Assembly (NCBI GenBank): GCA_029268595.1
Contig: JAJUGB010000010.1
Span: 1 to 35,506, forward strand
Direction of reading: 5' to 3'
DNA from: Alcaligenaceae bacterium
GTDB taxonomy: Bacteria; Pseudomonadota; Gammaproteobacteria; Burkholderiales; Burkholderiaceae_B
Length of the DNA stretch: 35,506 nucleotides
Positions 14,453 through 23,528 of the stretch are shown here, piece after piece. Numbering within the stretch: the stretch's first letter is position 1; every line of letters begins with the position of its first letter. The translations under genes were made by a program, and so were the position numbers. The notes under the pieces were generated by a model. It searched no databases. It was given only the letters and a program-made list of their open reading frames with translations, and had not been told where the DNA came from.

Positions 14453-15499
14453 CTACTGAGGAAGTGGGGCCGTAGTCGACTTTCTTTTGCGCCTGCGTTG
14501 CGCCTTGAGAAAGGCGAGGAAGCGCCGTTCCGCGGAACGAAGCTCACTGGGCGCGCGAGTTTCGACGGGTGCAGGAAGTGTCCCGTCTAAATACGCTTCT
14601 ATTACGGAGGGATGGATATAGCATGCGCGGCACACGGCCGGGGTGTTGTTCAAGCGCTTGGCCACTTGCTTGACCACTTCGACCACCGCTTTCTGACGAT
14701 TGTTGGCGTCAGCGTAATCCTTCTGCAGAGACGAGAAGGCATAGACTGAACCGGCCCAAGTCCTGTAGTCCTTGGCGCTAAAGTCGCCACCTGTCACTTT
14801 TTTCAAGTAGTTGTTGACCGAATGAGAGGTGACGGCATGCAGGCGGCCATCGCTGCCTCGGTAGTTGAAAAGCTGCTGGCCCGGCAACTCCATGCAGCGC
14901 TTTACGATACGAGCCAGCCTGGCGTCCCGTACCGTTACATCGTGCCGAACGCCACTTTTGCCCCGAAAGCATAAGCGCAGTTCGTTGCCCGATACTTTGG
15001 CATGACGCCGCTTCAGGGTGGTGAGGCCATAGGATTGATTTTCGAGGGCATATTGCCGCGTGCCGATGCGGATGTGGGTGACTTCAAGAAGGCGGACCAC
15101 CACGGCAACCACCTTGTCGGCATCCAGCCGACGGCGGGTGAGGTTTTGACGTACAGCGCGACGTATCCGCGGCAGGGCTTGTCCAAATTCCAGCAAACTT
15201 TCGTATTTGTTTTGGCCGCGCTGCTGCGCCCAGGCCGGATGATAGCGATACTGTTTGCGCCCCCGGGCATCTCTACCCGTGGCCTGCAAATGGCCGTTGG
15301 GGTCTGGGCAGATCCAGACGTCTCGGTACGCGGGCGGAATGGCCAGCGCCTTGATGCGCTTTAAAGTGGCCGGGTCTGTGATACGGCGCCGGCTGGCATC
15401 GTAATAACAAAAGCCCGATGCGGTCCGCCGCCGGCGTATGCCCGGCTGCACATCACTCACATAGCGCAGCTCGTCGCACTCAGGCAAAACCTCGGGCAC
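14453..15499 (-). CDS. DNA topoisomerase IB (poxvirus-type)
   Basis: A 348-residue type IB topoisomerase, which relaxes supercoils through a 3'-phosphotyrosine intermediate. The N-terminal DNA-clamp region includes the RDARGRKQYRYHPAW stretch. The catalytic domain holds THIRIGTRQYALEN with the family arginine, GKSG, DYRTWAG, and the nucleophile Y294 in CRACYIHPSVIEAY. A basic tail rich in RRRKRKS closes it. The start appears to be GTG at 15499 with only a weak ribosome site. It follows a 60-codon ORF by 5 bp, so coupled translation is likely. Bacterial TopIB genes are often beside stress genes. A direct role in end joining is possible but unproven. Confidence 0.94.
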   Translation of the reverse strand: MPEVLPECDELRYVSDVQPGIRRRRTASGFCYYDASRRRITDPATLKRIKALAIPPAYRDVWICPDPNGHLQATGRDARGRKQYRYHPAWAQQRGQNKYESLLEFGQALPRIRRAVRQNLTRRRLDADKVVAVVVRLLEVTHIRIGTRQYALENQSYGLTTLKRRHAKVSGNELRLCFRGKSGVRHDVTVRDARLARIVKRCMELPGQQLFNYRGSDGRLHAVTSHSVNNYLKKVTGGDFSAKDYRTWAGSVYAFSSLQKDYADANNRQKAVVEVVKQVAKRLNNTPAVCRACYIHPSVIEAYLDGTLPAPVETRAPSELRSAERRFLAFLKAQRRRKRKSTTAPLPQ

Positions 15500-15504
15500 C
15501 GACT

Positions 15505-15687
15505 TTACGGGCGATGACCGGCGTTTCCCTTTGGGCGCGTCTGCTGGTCACGGCCCGTCCCGACCTGAGTGGGGTGGCCTTCTTTTTTGCTCCGGTTCTG
15601 ATGACTGCCATGGCTGCGCTGTTCCTCGCGGGACGTGTCGTCACGCTGCGCATCCGATTGACCTTTGTCTTTGTCTTGCTTGCTCAT
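15505..15687 (-). CDS. Very hydrophilic 60-residue protein between ybhN-like and topIB
   Basis: The ORF sits exactly between two real genes. Its ATG overlaps the stop of the YbhN-like gene (ATGA at 15687-15684), and its TAA is 5 bp before the topoisomerase start. The product is Lys, Arg, Asp, Gln, Ser and His rich (MSKQDKDKGQSDAQRDD...) with no hydrophobic stretch, so it is probably disordered. No family is recognised. Position and perfect coupling argue it is translated, at least to carry ribosomes into the topoisomerase gene. It could also be a small nucleic-acid-binding peptide. Confidence 0.5.
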   Translation of the reverse strand: MSKQDKDKGQSDAQRDDTSREEQRSHGSHQNRSKKEGHPTQVGTGRDQQTRPKGNAGHRP

Positions 15688-16727
15688 GTTCCTTGCTCCT
15701 TGCTGCTAAGGCGGGGTGATACGGAACCGCGGGGTTCCTCTTGGTGTTCCTCTTCGTCGTCGTCCGCCAGGGAGGGGCTGCCTTCCCGACGGAAATGCGC
15801 TTCGAAGCCGAGGTAAGCCACCAGCGCGATGGATAGCGGTACGAGTCCGTAGACGACTCGGTACATTAATACGGAGGCCAGCACTTGATGTGCCGGTATT
15901 TGTCCGGCCAGCGAAGCGGTGAAAATGGCTTCGGTAACGCCCAATCCGCCGGGAATATGGGCAATGACGGCAGCGATACTGCAAAAAAGCAGGATGCTCA
16001 AAACAACAAAGTAATCGGCACGGCCTTCAAGCAGTAAATAGATGATGCCCGCCATAATGGTCCAGGAGACCATGGCCATCCCGCTTTGCAGCAAGGCGAC
16101 CTTGCCGCTGGGCAGATCGATCGTCTGCCCTCGAAATGTCCAGCTACGACGCTTGGAGAATGTACAAAAGCCGAGGTAACTGGCGGCCGCTAGAAACATG
16201 CACAGCCCCACGAACTGCAGCAAGTTGCGGCCAATATCCCAAGTGCCCGGCAAGGGAATCACGTCTGCCATAAAGATCATCCCTGCCAGCCAGCCATAGC
16301 CGAGCCAGTTGGTAGCGGTGCTGAACAGGACGATGCGGGCCGCCTGGGCGCGCGCCAGGCCAAGCCGACGATACAACCGTAGGCGAACGGCAACCCCACC
16401 GACCAACACCCCCAGGTTTGTGTTCATAGCGTAACTGATCAGCGCCACGGCGACGACTTTCGGAGTGGGTAGCTGGTGACCGGTGTAGTGTCGGGCAAGG
16501 AGGTCGAAGCTGGAATAGGCGAGATACGCTCCGCAGGCCATGGCGAAGGCCAACACCAGAGTAGGTCCGTTGATATTGCGAGTTGCTTCGAGCACGGCCA
16601 TCCAGTCGAGGCGCCGCGCCAGATTGAATAGCAGCACGACTACAGCGACGATGACGATGCCGGTTGTTACCCGCATCACCAGTGACCACCACGAGCGCTT
16701 TGACCCTACTGTCGAAGGAGCCGTCAT
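15684..16727 (-). CDS. YbhN-like integral membrane protein (LPG_synthase_TM / flippase-fold, UPF0104)
   Basis: A 347-residue inner-membrane protein with seven or eight predicted helices. It has family landmarks ALISYAMNTNLG, the GGVAVRLRLYRR loop, and AHIPGGLGVTEAIF near the end of the membrane domain. This is the transmembrane fold of lysyl-phosphatidylglycerol synthase without the catalytic domain, thought to move lipids across the bilayer. An acidic cytosolic tail (DDDEEEHQEE) ends it. The start overlaps the clsB stop by one base (TAATG). The gene order phosphodiesterase, cardiolipin synthase, this protein is that of E. coli ybhP-clsB-ybhN, which supports a role with newly made phospholipids (inference). 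Confidence 0.88.
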   Translation of the reverse strand: MTAPSTVGSKRSWWSLVMRVTTGIVIVAVVVLLFNLARRLDWMAVLEATRNINGPTLVLAFAMACGAYLAYSSFDLLARHYTGHQLPTPKVVAVALISYAMNTNLGVLVGGVAVRLRLYRRLGLARAQAARIVLFSTATNWLGYGWLAGMIFMADVIPLPGTWDIGRNLLQFVGLCMFLAAASYLGFCTFSKRRSWTFRGQTIDLPSGKVALLQSGMAMVSWTIMAGIIYLLLEGRADYFVVLSILLFCSIAAVIAHIPGGLGVTEAIFTASLAGQIPAHQVLASVLMYRVVYGLVPLSIALVAYLGFEAHFRREGSPSLADDDEEEHQEEPRGSVSPRLSSKEQGT

Positions 16728-17947
16728 TACACTGTCTCCTCTTGGCCGGGTTCAGGGACATGGGTCGCAAGGTCGGTGGGCTGTATGGATTGCAGCCGGC
16801 CCTTATGTGCAGGCAAGCTGCCGGCCCAACGCGGTACACGTCTAAGCACATGAAAAACCACGACCCCGGTCCAGAACCGGCGCAACTTGCTGCCCGAGCG
16901 ATGCTTTAAGGACACCTTGCGGCAATGGTTGGCAATAAGAGTCTCGAGGTTCTCGCACAGCTGCTTCGCAAAAGTCCGATCGTGAATGATGACATTGGCC
17001 TCAAGGTTCAGAGCCAGACTGAATGGGTCCAGATTGCTTGATCCGACTGTGGACCACACAGAGTCAATGCAGGCCACCTTGCCATGCAAAGGTCGGTCGC
17101 AATACTCGTACACCTGTACCCCGTTATCAGTCAGATAGTCGTACAACATACTGGCCGCCAGCTGAGCGACTCGCATGTCAGGTTCGCCCTGAAGGATCAA
17201 GCGAACGCGCACACCGCGCCGTGCCGCTGCGACCAGATCATGCAGCAAGCGGTATCCAGGAAAGAAATACGCATTGGCTATCAAGATATCGCGCTGGGCA
17301 CGACGTATGGCAGACCTGTAGGCCCGTTCAATGCCCGTGGGGTGCTCGTCGTTGTCTCGCAAAATAAGCATGCCGCTCGCGTCCCCCGACGGTTGCGCGC
17401 TGCGCGTTGCACTTCGACGCCACCACCTGGCAGGCCTCACTTCCTTCAAGGCCTTCCGGGCGAATTCGGTGATGTCCGTGACCAAGGGGCCGCGTATCCG
17501 TACGGCGTAGTCCTGCTTGGCAGTGGGGCCGAAATCGCCCAGATGGTCAGCAGAAAAGTTGATGCCCCCAACAAAGGCCACTTGACCGTCTACGGTGACG
17601 ATCTTGCGATGCATGCGGCGAAACAGGTTGACGCGAAAACCGAGAATTCGGGGACGGGGGTCGTATACGTGAAAGCGGACGCCCGCATCGAGCAGGCCTT
17701 GAATGAACTCAGGCGGAAGCGTATCGGTTCCATAGCCGTCCACCGTAACGTCGACTTGAACTCCGCGCCGGCCCGCCCGACTCAACGTTTCGCGCAGGGC
17801 CCGTCCGACTTTGTCATCGAAGAGTATGAAAGTTTCGATAATGACTTCGTCGCGCGCTCCATCAATGGCTTTGAACACGGCGGGAAAGTACTCCTCGCCA
17901 TTTTCAAGCAGTTCGAATTCATTGTCCTGACGCCAGACCCAACTCAT
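16727..17947 (-). CDS. clsB: Cardiolipin synthase B-like phospholipase D enzyme
   Basis: A 406-residue member of the phospholipase D superfamily with two HKD motifs: H113-x-K115 with D120 ([10 protein letters not shown]), followed by GGINFS; and H288-x-K290 with D295 (LHGKVACID), followed by GSSNLDPFS. It lacks the N-terminal membrane helices of ClsA, as ClsB does. ClsB joins phosphatidyl groups to make cardiolipin at the inner membrane. ATG 17947 overlaps the ybhP-like stop by four bases (ATGA) with GGAG eight bases upstream; the longer reading from 18025 would sit inside the upstream gene and is rejected. A basic amphipathic C-terminus may bind membrane. Confidence 0.91.
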   Translation of the reverse strand: MSWVWRQDNEFELLENGEEYFPAVFKAIDGARDEVIIETFILFDDKVGRALRETLSRAGRRGVQVDVTVDGYGTDTLPPEFIQGLLDAGVRFHVYDPRPRILGFRVNLFRRMHRKIVTVDGQVAFVGGINFSADHLGDFGPTAKQDYAVRIRGPLVTDITEFARKALKEVRPARWWRRSATRSAQPSGDASGMLILRDNDEHPTGIERAYRSAIRRAQRDILIANAYFFPGYRLLHDLVAAARRGVRVRLILQGEPDMRVAQLAASMLYDYLTDNGVQVYEYCDRPLHGKVACIDSVWSTVGSSNLDPFSLALNLEANVIIHDRTFAKQLCENLETLIANHCRKVSLKHRSGSKLRRFWTGVVVFHVLRRVPRWAGSLPAHKGRLQSIQPTDLATHVPEPGQEETV

Positions 17948-18711
17948 ATGCTGATCTCCGCCGCTAATGGAAGGTGGTCCGATAACCTGGACCACGGGCG
18001 CCCCGATAAAGCCACCGGCTTGCATGCCTTCGCGTTACGTACATAGATGCGGTCCAGACGCAAGAGTGGCCACGTGGCGGGAAATGTCTTGGCCGGGCGG
18101 CCGTTCTCGGCTTGAAACACTTCTACAACCCCGCATTCGCGCAATGACCGGTTGGCCTGCAAGCGCCAATCGTTGAAGTCGCCGGCGATGATCACCGGGT
18201 CGTCCTCCGGAATGTGCCGCGAGACCAGCCGGCATAATCGTTTCATCTGCTCATGCCGGTGCCACTCGCGCAATCCCAGGTGCACGCATATGGTGTGAAG
18301 AGTCACTCCGGTGCCTGGCGGCCGGACAATGCAGTGCAGCATGCCTCTCGCTTCGTGCCGACTGACGGTCACGTCGTGATTTTTGTAAGCCTCGATAGGG
18401 TACTTGGAAAGTACGGCATTGCCGTGATGACCCGCCGGATAAACTGCGTTGCGGCCATATGCGAAATCGGACCAGATGGTGTCGGCCAGGAACTCGTAAT
18501 GTGACACGTGGGGCCACCCCTTGAGTCGTGCGGCATGACGCCTGTGTTCGCCCAAAACCTCCTGCAGGAAGACTATATCTGGCCCCGTATTGCGTACCGC
18601 ATCACGAAGTTCGTGAAGAATGAAGCGGCGATTGAAGGTGGTGAATCCTTTGTGTGCGTTGACAGTCAATACCTTTAGAGTCAGCGGAGACGCAGACGAG
18701 GCAGCCGACAT
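17944..18711 (-). CDS. YbhP-like endonuclease/exonuclease/phosphatase-family hydrolase
   Basis: A 255-residue metal-dependent hydrolase of the EEP superfamily (fold shared by DNase I, ExoIII, inositol phosphatases and sphingomyelinases). Visible motifs in order are TVNAHKG, VFLQEV with the metal-binding Glu, HLGL, GDFNDW with catalytic Asp and Asn, and the terminal SDHLP with Asp-His. The ATG at 18711 follows GGAG by six bases. It is the first gene of the ybhP-clsB-ybhN-like trio and overlaps clsB. The substrate is unknown. Context favours a phospholipid headgroup or diester, though a nuclease role cannot be excluded given the downstream repair genes. Confidence 0.88.
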   Translation of the reverse strand: MSAASSASPLTLKVLTVNAHKGFTTFNRRFILHELRDAVRNTGPDIVFLQEVLGEHRRHAARLKGWPHVSHYEFLADTIWSDFAYGRNAVYPAGHHGNAVLSKYPIEAYKNHDVTVSRHEARGMLHCIVRPPGTGVTLHTICVHLGLREWHRHEQMKRLCRLVSRHIPEDDPVIIAGDFNDWRLQANRSLRECGVVEVFQAENGRPAKTFPATWPLLRLDRIYVRNAKACKPVALSGRPWSRLSDHLPLAAEISI

Positions 18712-18773
18712 TCAGAACTCCATATTAAAGATATTGGGCTCATGGCAAATTCCATACCTGCGACACGAACTGC

Positions 18774-19544
18774 TTAAGCAACGTGCTGCTGCCGAGCCAC
18801 GCGCCCGGTCACCCTTGCACCAACCACCATTTCCGTAATCCAGTTGACGAGGATACTGGTGTACGCCTGCTGAGCCGCCTTGCTCGTCAACGCGTGGTCT
18901 GCGTCATCAAGAATGCGATGCGTGAGCGAGTGCGTGTCTTGAAACGCTGCCCGATAGTTCATGATGGTTGAATGCGGGATGAAATCGTCATGCTCGGCCT
19001 CAACCAACAGGACGTCGCCCCTGAATGCTCGGCACGCCGCCAGGGCCCGATTCTCATCGGGCGCTATGCGGGAGAGGCGGTAAGCGGTGAGCGCCTCGCG
19101 GTTCAACTGTCGCTTGGGCAGCATCCACTCGTCGTCGCGGTACAAGGCGGGCACATGTAAGGCGAGCCATTGCACCGACCGCAGTTGCGTCAAGATGGCA
19201 GCCAGGTAGCCTCCGTAGCTGCTTCCCACCACAGCTACTGCTGATGAATCGATGGCCGGATGAGATACCAGGCAGTCGTATGCCGCCATGACGTCGCGCA
19301 AGTTATCCTCACGCGACACTTTGGTCTGTTGTTCCGAGGTGGCTGCATGGCCGCGTAGGTCGAACGTCAGGCACACGCATCCCAGACCGGCGATGCCCCG
19401 CGCCCGCACCAGATCAAAGCGCTGGCTGCCTCCCCATCCATGCACAAACAGTACCCCAGGCACCTTGTTATGGGGCTCGAGAAATGTTCCCGCTATGCGT
19501 TGTCCCTCGACTGAAATGAACGTGGTTTCACTACGAGTCGCCAT
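18774..19544 (-). CDS. Alpha/beta hydrolase (dienelactone-hydrolase/peptidase-S9-like)
   Basis: A 256-residue cytosolic alpha/beta hydrolase. The oxyanion region is LFVHGWGGSQRFD. The nucleophile elbow is GSSYGG, the acid lies in VEAEHDDFIPH and the histidine in LDDADHAL, so the Ser-Asp-His triad is complete. No signal peptide is present. I take ATG 19544; a GTG at 19559 is also in frame. The start overlaps the end of the DUF3182 gene by 14 bp, so the two are coupled. Sixty-two bases separate it from the ybhP-like gene downstream. Ester or peptide substrates are equally possible. Confidence 0.87.
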   Translation of the reverse strand: MATRSETTFISVEGQRIAGTFLEPHNKVPGVLFVHGWGGSQRFDLVRARGIAGLGCVCLTFDLRGHAATSEQQTKVSREDNLRDVMAAYDCLVSHPAIDSSAVAVVGSSYGGYLAAILTQLRSVQWLALHVPALYRDDEWMLPKRQLNREALTAYRLSRIAPDENRALAACRAFRGDVLLVEAEHDDFIPHSTIMNYRAAFQDTHSLTHRILDDADHALTSKAAQQAYTSILVNWITEMVVGARVTGRVARQQHVA

Positions 19545-20679
19545 AGAAAGAAATCCCACCGTACTTAGTGATAAAACCGGTTTCCGTGTCCTCTCCGCGG
19601 AAGATCAGTTGTGTGTCGGGCGGAGGCGGCTGATGGGCTCCATACCTCTCGCAGGTAAAGGCGCGAACCGACTTGAGCTCCCGCGCACTTTGAAAAGCCT
19701 CGAGTGCGCAAGCCTCCGCCATGCTTGCACCGCCGGCGCGCCAAGACTGTTCCAGCACGCCGGCGCGTGTTCTTCCCTTTGAATCCCGACCTTGTGCGAT
19801 GTCGTAGTTACGACGGGACGCGTACAAGCCGGGATAGCAGGCCATTGCTGCTCGATCATAAATAAGCGCCAACTGCACGGCCCGCCTCTCGTCTTCTTGC
19901 AGATTCAGTTGCAACAACGCTTCAAAATCGCCGCGGGCAAAGAAGAGTTCCGATCCGCCATAGACCAACTGCCCGGCGTTGTCCGGTGTCAGGCTCTGCG
20001 TGCCGACATAGGTCGCAATGAGGTTCGCGACGTTCACCCGCCCGACGCTGAAGGTTTTGACGTCTTCCAGATGCTCTTCGAGTACCAGGCCGCATTCGGT
20101 CAGATCAACCCGATTCAGAGCCTCCAACCCCGCCTCGAGATCAGGAAGGTCATCCACCAATGTCTGGCCGCGGCCGCCCGAGGCGCGAACCGGCTTGATG
20201 CGTATAGGCCCCTCGCGGAGCAACAACGCGCCCGCGCGACGTGCGTCTTCCATGGAAAAGACCGTGTAGCCGCGCAACACAGCGCGCTCGACCTTTCTAT
20301 GGAAATCGCGGGACCATCCTTCCGGAGCTGCCGCCGTCGGCTCCAGCAAACCGTGAGTGATCGCCTTGGTTGCAACAAAGCTGTAGGGCACGACGCCGCC
20401 GAATAGGTCGTCGTCAGTATGAATATCGGTCAACTGCGTTTCGCCTGCTTGACGGCCGCCCGTGACCAAAGTGCGAGAAGGCACGTAATAGACGGCGTCT
20501 ACCGTCGCTCGCATGGCCGGCTCGTAGTTGGCCAGGAACTCGGTTCCCAGAAGGCGGGCCAGACGTCGGGCCAGGCACTGCTGCGAGACGACTTCGTGAA
20601 GAGGTGCATTGTCCCTATACGGAAAAGCCGCCGTCACCCGCGCTACGCTTTTCCGCCGCGATAGACTGGTGTCAGTCAT
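19531..20679 (-). CDS. DUF3182-family ATP-grasp-like protein
   Basis: A 382-residue protein that I recognise as the DUF3182 family common in Burkholderiales. The central part looks like an ATP-grasp fold: IRIKPVRASGGRGQTLVDD resembles the nucleotide-binding lysine and glycine loop, and LVLEEHLEDVKTFSVGRVNV resembles the metal-binding strand region. ATP-grasp enzymes ligate a carboxylate to an amine, but the substrates here are unknown. ATG 20679 has CGGAG upstream; the longer reading is not needed. It is the first gene of the long minus-strand run ending at ligD, and the alpha/beta hydrolase overlaps its end, suggesting make-and-break partners (inference). Confidence 0.8.
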   Translation of the reverse strand: MTDTSLSRRKSVARVTAAFPYRDNAPLHEVVSQQCLARRLARLLGTEFLANYEPAMRATVDAVYYVPSRTLVTGGRQAGETQLTDIHTDDDLFGGVVPYSFVATKAITHGLLEPTAAAPEGWSRDFHRKVERAVLRGYTVFSMEDARRAGALLLREGPIRIKPVRASGGRGQTLVDDLPDLEAGLEALNRVDLTECGLVLEEHLEDVKTFSVGRVNVANLIATYVGTQSLTPDNAGQLVYGGSELFFARGDFEALLQLNLQEDERRAVQLALIYDRAAMACYPGLYASRRNYDIAQGRDSKGRTRAGVLEQSWRAGGASMAEACALEAFQSARELKSVRAFTCERYGAHQPPPPDTQLIFRGEDTETGFITKYGGISFYGDS

Positions 20680-21087
20680 GATGTGGCATCTCCGTGACCA
20701 TGTTTGCCGGCAACTCGCAACCGCCGTGCCCAACTAGTTCTCGGGTATGGAAATTGCTAAAGCACTCGACTTATAGAACAAGAACATAAGCAGGAGAAGC
20801 ACATGAAACAATCAAGACGCGGCGCGCTGGCCTCTGCCATGGAGGAGCCTGCAGGCGTTCGCGACCCGAGTACACAAGCTTTACGAAGCGTGGCGCGCTG
20901 GCCAAGGGGACGCGCCGCCCTGTCCCCGGCTCACTTGGTGGCGGGGTGCGCATGGCTGAAGGTAAGACGTTGGAAGAAAGCGTTGGTGCTCTGAAGGGAC
21001 GAGTAGCGCAGGCAACCTGCCCACTGATCTCAACCATTCCTGTCAGGGCGCAGGAGTGTCAAGAGAAATTGGAGAAGGAGTGACCGG
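20680..21087. other. 407-bp region before cioA with only doubtful short ORFs
   Basis: This divergent gap must hold promoters for both the DUF3182 run and cioAB, but I could not place convincing -35/-10 pairs or an FNR/ANR box. Three overlapping short readings exist. One is ATG 20803-20994 (63 codons) behind AGGAGAAGCAC. One is an open +1 frame without ATG that contains RVHKLYEAWRAGQGDAPP and stops at about 20958. One is ATG 20952-21083 (43 codons, MAEGKTLEESVGALKGRV...) ending 4 bp before cioA. The middle frame looks the most protein-like and lacks a start, so this may be a decayed small gene or a leader. Confidence 0.35.
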
Positions 21088-22509
21088 ATGACTTTCGATG
21101 CGCTGATTCTCTCGCGAATCCTCTTCGGCTTCACCATCTCCTTTCATATCCTGTTTCCTGCCATTACCATAGGACTGGCCAGTTATCTCGTTGTTCTGGA
21201 GTTGTGCTGGTTACGGACCCACAACACCGTCTATCGCGATCTCTATCATTTCTGGATGCGAATCTTTGCCGTTAATTTCGGCATGGGTGTCGTGTCCGGT
21301 GTCGTGATGGCCTATCAGATTGGCACGCATTGGAGTCGGTTCTCCGATTTTGCCGGAGGTGTGACCGGTCCTTTGCTTACCTATGAGGTATTGACGGCGT
21401 TCTTCCTGGAGGCGGGCTTTCTGGGTGTCATGTTGTTCGGCTGGAAGCGCGTCGGTAACGGTCTGCATTTTTTCGCCACATTGATGGTGGCCCTGGGTAC
21501 CTTGCTGTCGGCCACGTGGATACTGGCATCAAATAGCTGGATGCAGACTCCCCAAGGCTACGAAATTGTTAACGGACAGGTTGTGCCGGTGGATTGGCTG
21601 GCGGTTATTTTCAACCCGTCTTTTCCGTACCGACTCGTGCACATGAGCTTGGCGGCCTTCCTGGCCACCGCGCTTCTCGTGGCCGCATCGGCGGCGTGGC
21701 ACATGCTTCGTGGGAACAGCAGCCCACTGGTGCGCAAGATGATGGTCATGGCGCTGGGATTTCTGCTTTTCGTGGCTCCTATCCAGGCGGTCGTGGGCGA
21801 CCTGCACGGTTTGAACACGATGAAGCATCAGCCAGCTAAACTCGCTGCCATCGAGGGGCATTGGGAAAACGAACCGGGTGCGGGCGTACCATTTACTCTC
21901 GTTGCCTTGCCCGACATGGAAGAGGAGAGGAACCGGTACGCTATTGAGATACCTCGCCTGGGCAGCTTGATCCTGACCCATAGTTGGGACGGCCAATTCC
22001 CGGGCCTGAAAGAATTTCCTCCCGAGGACAGGCCCAACGCCACGGTGGTATTCTGGACCTTTCGGATCATGGTGGCCCTGGGTCTGCTGATGATCGTGCA
22101 GGGCATCTGGGGGCTGGTGGCCTGGCGCCGTCGTGGTATTGAGCGGTCGAGGGGCTTGCTGAGGTTCTCGGTCTGGATGGGACCAGCAGGTTTGCTTGCC
22201 CTGCTTATGGGCTGGTTTACCACTGAAATTGGCCGTCAGCCCTGGGTAGTGTATGGACTCATGCGTACTGCGGACGGCGTCACCCCGCACAGCGCCGGAG
22301 AAGTCGGCTTGACGCTGTTTTTGTTTGTCGTCATCTATTTTGTCGTGTTCGGAGCCGGCATCGTCTACATATTGCGGCTGATTCGAAAGGGGCCGCAAGC
22401 GGACGAGGGCGCTCACGCCATTCCCGGCGGGCCTGGCGAACGCAGGACTCCGGCTCGCCCGCTCTCGGCCGCCCCAAGCCGTCAAGGCGTCAGTACGGCT
22501 TCACGTTGA
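21088..22509 (+). CDS. cioA: Cytochrome bd-type quinol oxidase subunit I, cyanide-insensitive (CioA) subtype
   Basis: A 473-residue, about nine-helix inner-membrane subunit that oxidises quinol and carries the three hemes. H20 (heme b595 ligand), E100 and E108 match E. coli H19, E99 and E107 with constant offset. A histidine near 185 and M328 (FRIM) would be the b558 ligands. M328 comes about 65 residues earlier than E. coli M393, showing the short Q-loop of the Cio subtype, as does the GRQPWVVYGLMRT signature. AGGAG precedes the start. Cio oxidases are proton-non-pumping and resistant to cyanide and NO. The product is part of a three-gene operon with subunit II and DUF2474. Confidence 0.94.
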   Translation: MTFDALILSRILFGFTISFHILFPAITIGLASYLVVLELCWLRTHNTVYRDLYHFWMRIFAVNFGMGVVSGVVMAYQIGTHWSRFSDFAGGVTGPLLTYEVLTAFFLEAGFLGVMLFGWKRVGNGLHFFATLMVALGTLLSATWILASNSWMQTPQGYEIVNGQVVPVDWLAVIFNPSFPYRLVHMSLAAFLATALLVAASAAWHMLRGNSSPLVRKMMVMALGFLLFVAPIQAVVGDLHGLNTMKHQPAKLAAIEGHWENEPGAGVPFTLVALPDMEEERNRYAIEIPRLGSLILTHSWDGQFPGLKEFPPEDRPNATVVFWTFRIMVALGLLMIVQGIWGLVAWRRRGIERSRGLLRFSVWMGPAGLLALLMGWFTTEIGRQPWVVYGLMRTADGVTPHSAGEVGLTLFLFVVIYFVVFGAGIVYILRLIRKGPQADEGAHAIPGGPGERRTPARPLSAAPSRQGVSTASR

Positions 22510-22520
22510 GGACGCTTACC

Positions 22521-23528
22521 ATGGGCTTTGATCTTGCTTTTGTGTGGGCCGTTATTATTCTTTTCGGCGTCCTCATGTACGTCATCATGGACGGGTTCGA
22601 TCTGGGTATCGGAATACTCTACCCGTTCTTCCCCGAACAGCACGACAGGGACGTCATGATGAACACGGTGGCGCCCGTTTGGGACGGCAACGAAACCTGG
22701 TTGGTTTTGGGTGGGGCGGGGCTGTTCGCCGCCTTTCCCCTCGCGTATTCGGTGATCTTGCACGCGCTGACTTTGCCGCTGATTTTCATGTTGCTGGGCC
22801 TGATTTTCAGGGGCGTGGCTTTCGAGTTTCGCTACAAGGCCGAAGACGCGGCCCGCCATTGGTGGGATAAGGCGTTTATCTTTGGTTCTGTCAGTGCTAC
22901 GTTCTTCCAGGGAGTGACTCTGGGCGCGTTCATCGAGGGTTTCCCCGTCGAAAACCGCATGTTTGTCGGTGGATCGCTAGACTGGATAGCACCTTTTCCT
23001 CTGTTTACCGGCGCCGGCCTGGTAGTGGCATACGCTTTATTGGGATGCACCTGGCTTATTGCCAAGACCGACGGTATTCTCCAACAGCGCATGCGGACAG
23101 TAGCCAGGCCGCTTATTTTTATTCTGCTCGCCGTTATCGTCGTTATCAGCATTTGGACGCCCCTGGCTCATAGTTCCATCGCGCAACGCTGGTTCAGCTT
23201 TCCCAACATTTTATGGTTTTCACCGGTGCCGGTGCTGGTGGCGGCTACAACGTGGGCCCTCTTGCAGTCGTTGAAGCGCGAGACGCACAGTTTGCCGTTT
23301 GTACTGACGCTTGTGCTGATTTTTCTCGGATACACCGGCCTTGGAATCAGCATATGGCCCAATGTCATCCCCCCTGACATTTCGATATGGGAAGCGTCCG
23401 GGCCGCCGCAAAGCCAAGGTTTCACACTTGTCGGCGCTTTGTTTATTATTCCGATAATACTTGCCTACACGGCTTGGTCTTATTATGTGTTTAGAGGCAA
23501 AGTGCGCGCCGGCGAAAACTTCTACTGA
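22521..23528 (+). CDS. cioB: Cytochrome bd-type quinol oxidase subunit II (CioB)
   Basis: A 335-residue, eight- or nine-helix structural partner of CioA. It begins with MGFDLAFVWAVIILFGVLMY and then has MDGFDLGIG, the PVWDGNETWLV loop and FRGVAFEFRYK, all diagnostic of CydB/CioB. ATG 22521 has GAGG upstream; an in-frame TTG at 22506 is less likely. It begins 11 bp after cioA. Its stop codon overlaps the ATG of the small DUF2474 gene. Confidence 0.95.
   Translation: MGFDLAFVWAVIILFGVLMYVIMDGFDLGIGILYPFFPEQHDRDVMMNTVAPVWDGNETWLVLGGAGLFAAFPLAYSVILHALTLPLIFMLLGLIFRGVAFEFRYKAEDAARHWWDKAFIFGSVSATFFQGVTLGAFIEGFPVENRMFVGGSLDWIAPFPLFTGAGLVVAYALLGCTWLIAKTDGILQQRMRTVARPLIFILLAVIVVISIWTPLAHSSIAQRWFSFPNILWFSPVPVLVAATTWALLQSLKRETHSLPFVLTLVLIFLGYTGLGISIWPNVIPPDISIWEASGPPQSQGFTLVGALFIIPIILAYTAWSYYVFRGKVRAGENFY

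Noticed and set aside
17084-18046. Long plus-strand ORF (320 codons) across clsB
   Set aside because: It is antisense to the HKD-motif cardiolipin synthase, has no family-like motifs and no good start site. It arises from GC-rich codon usage on the opposite strand.
21529-22485. Long minus-strand ORF (318 codons) opposite cioA
   Set aside because: The real gene is cioA with all heme ligands intact. The antisense reading is His/Gln/Arg-rich shadow sequence without domains.
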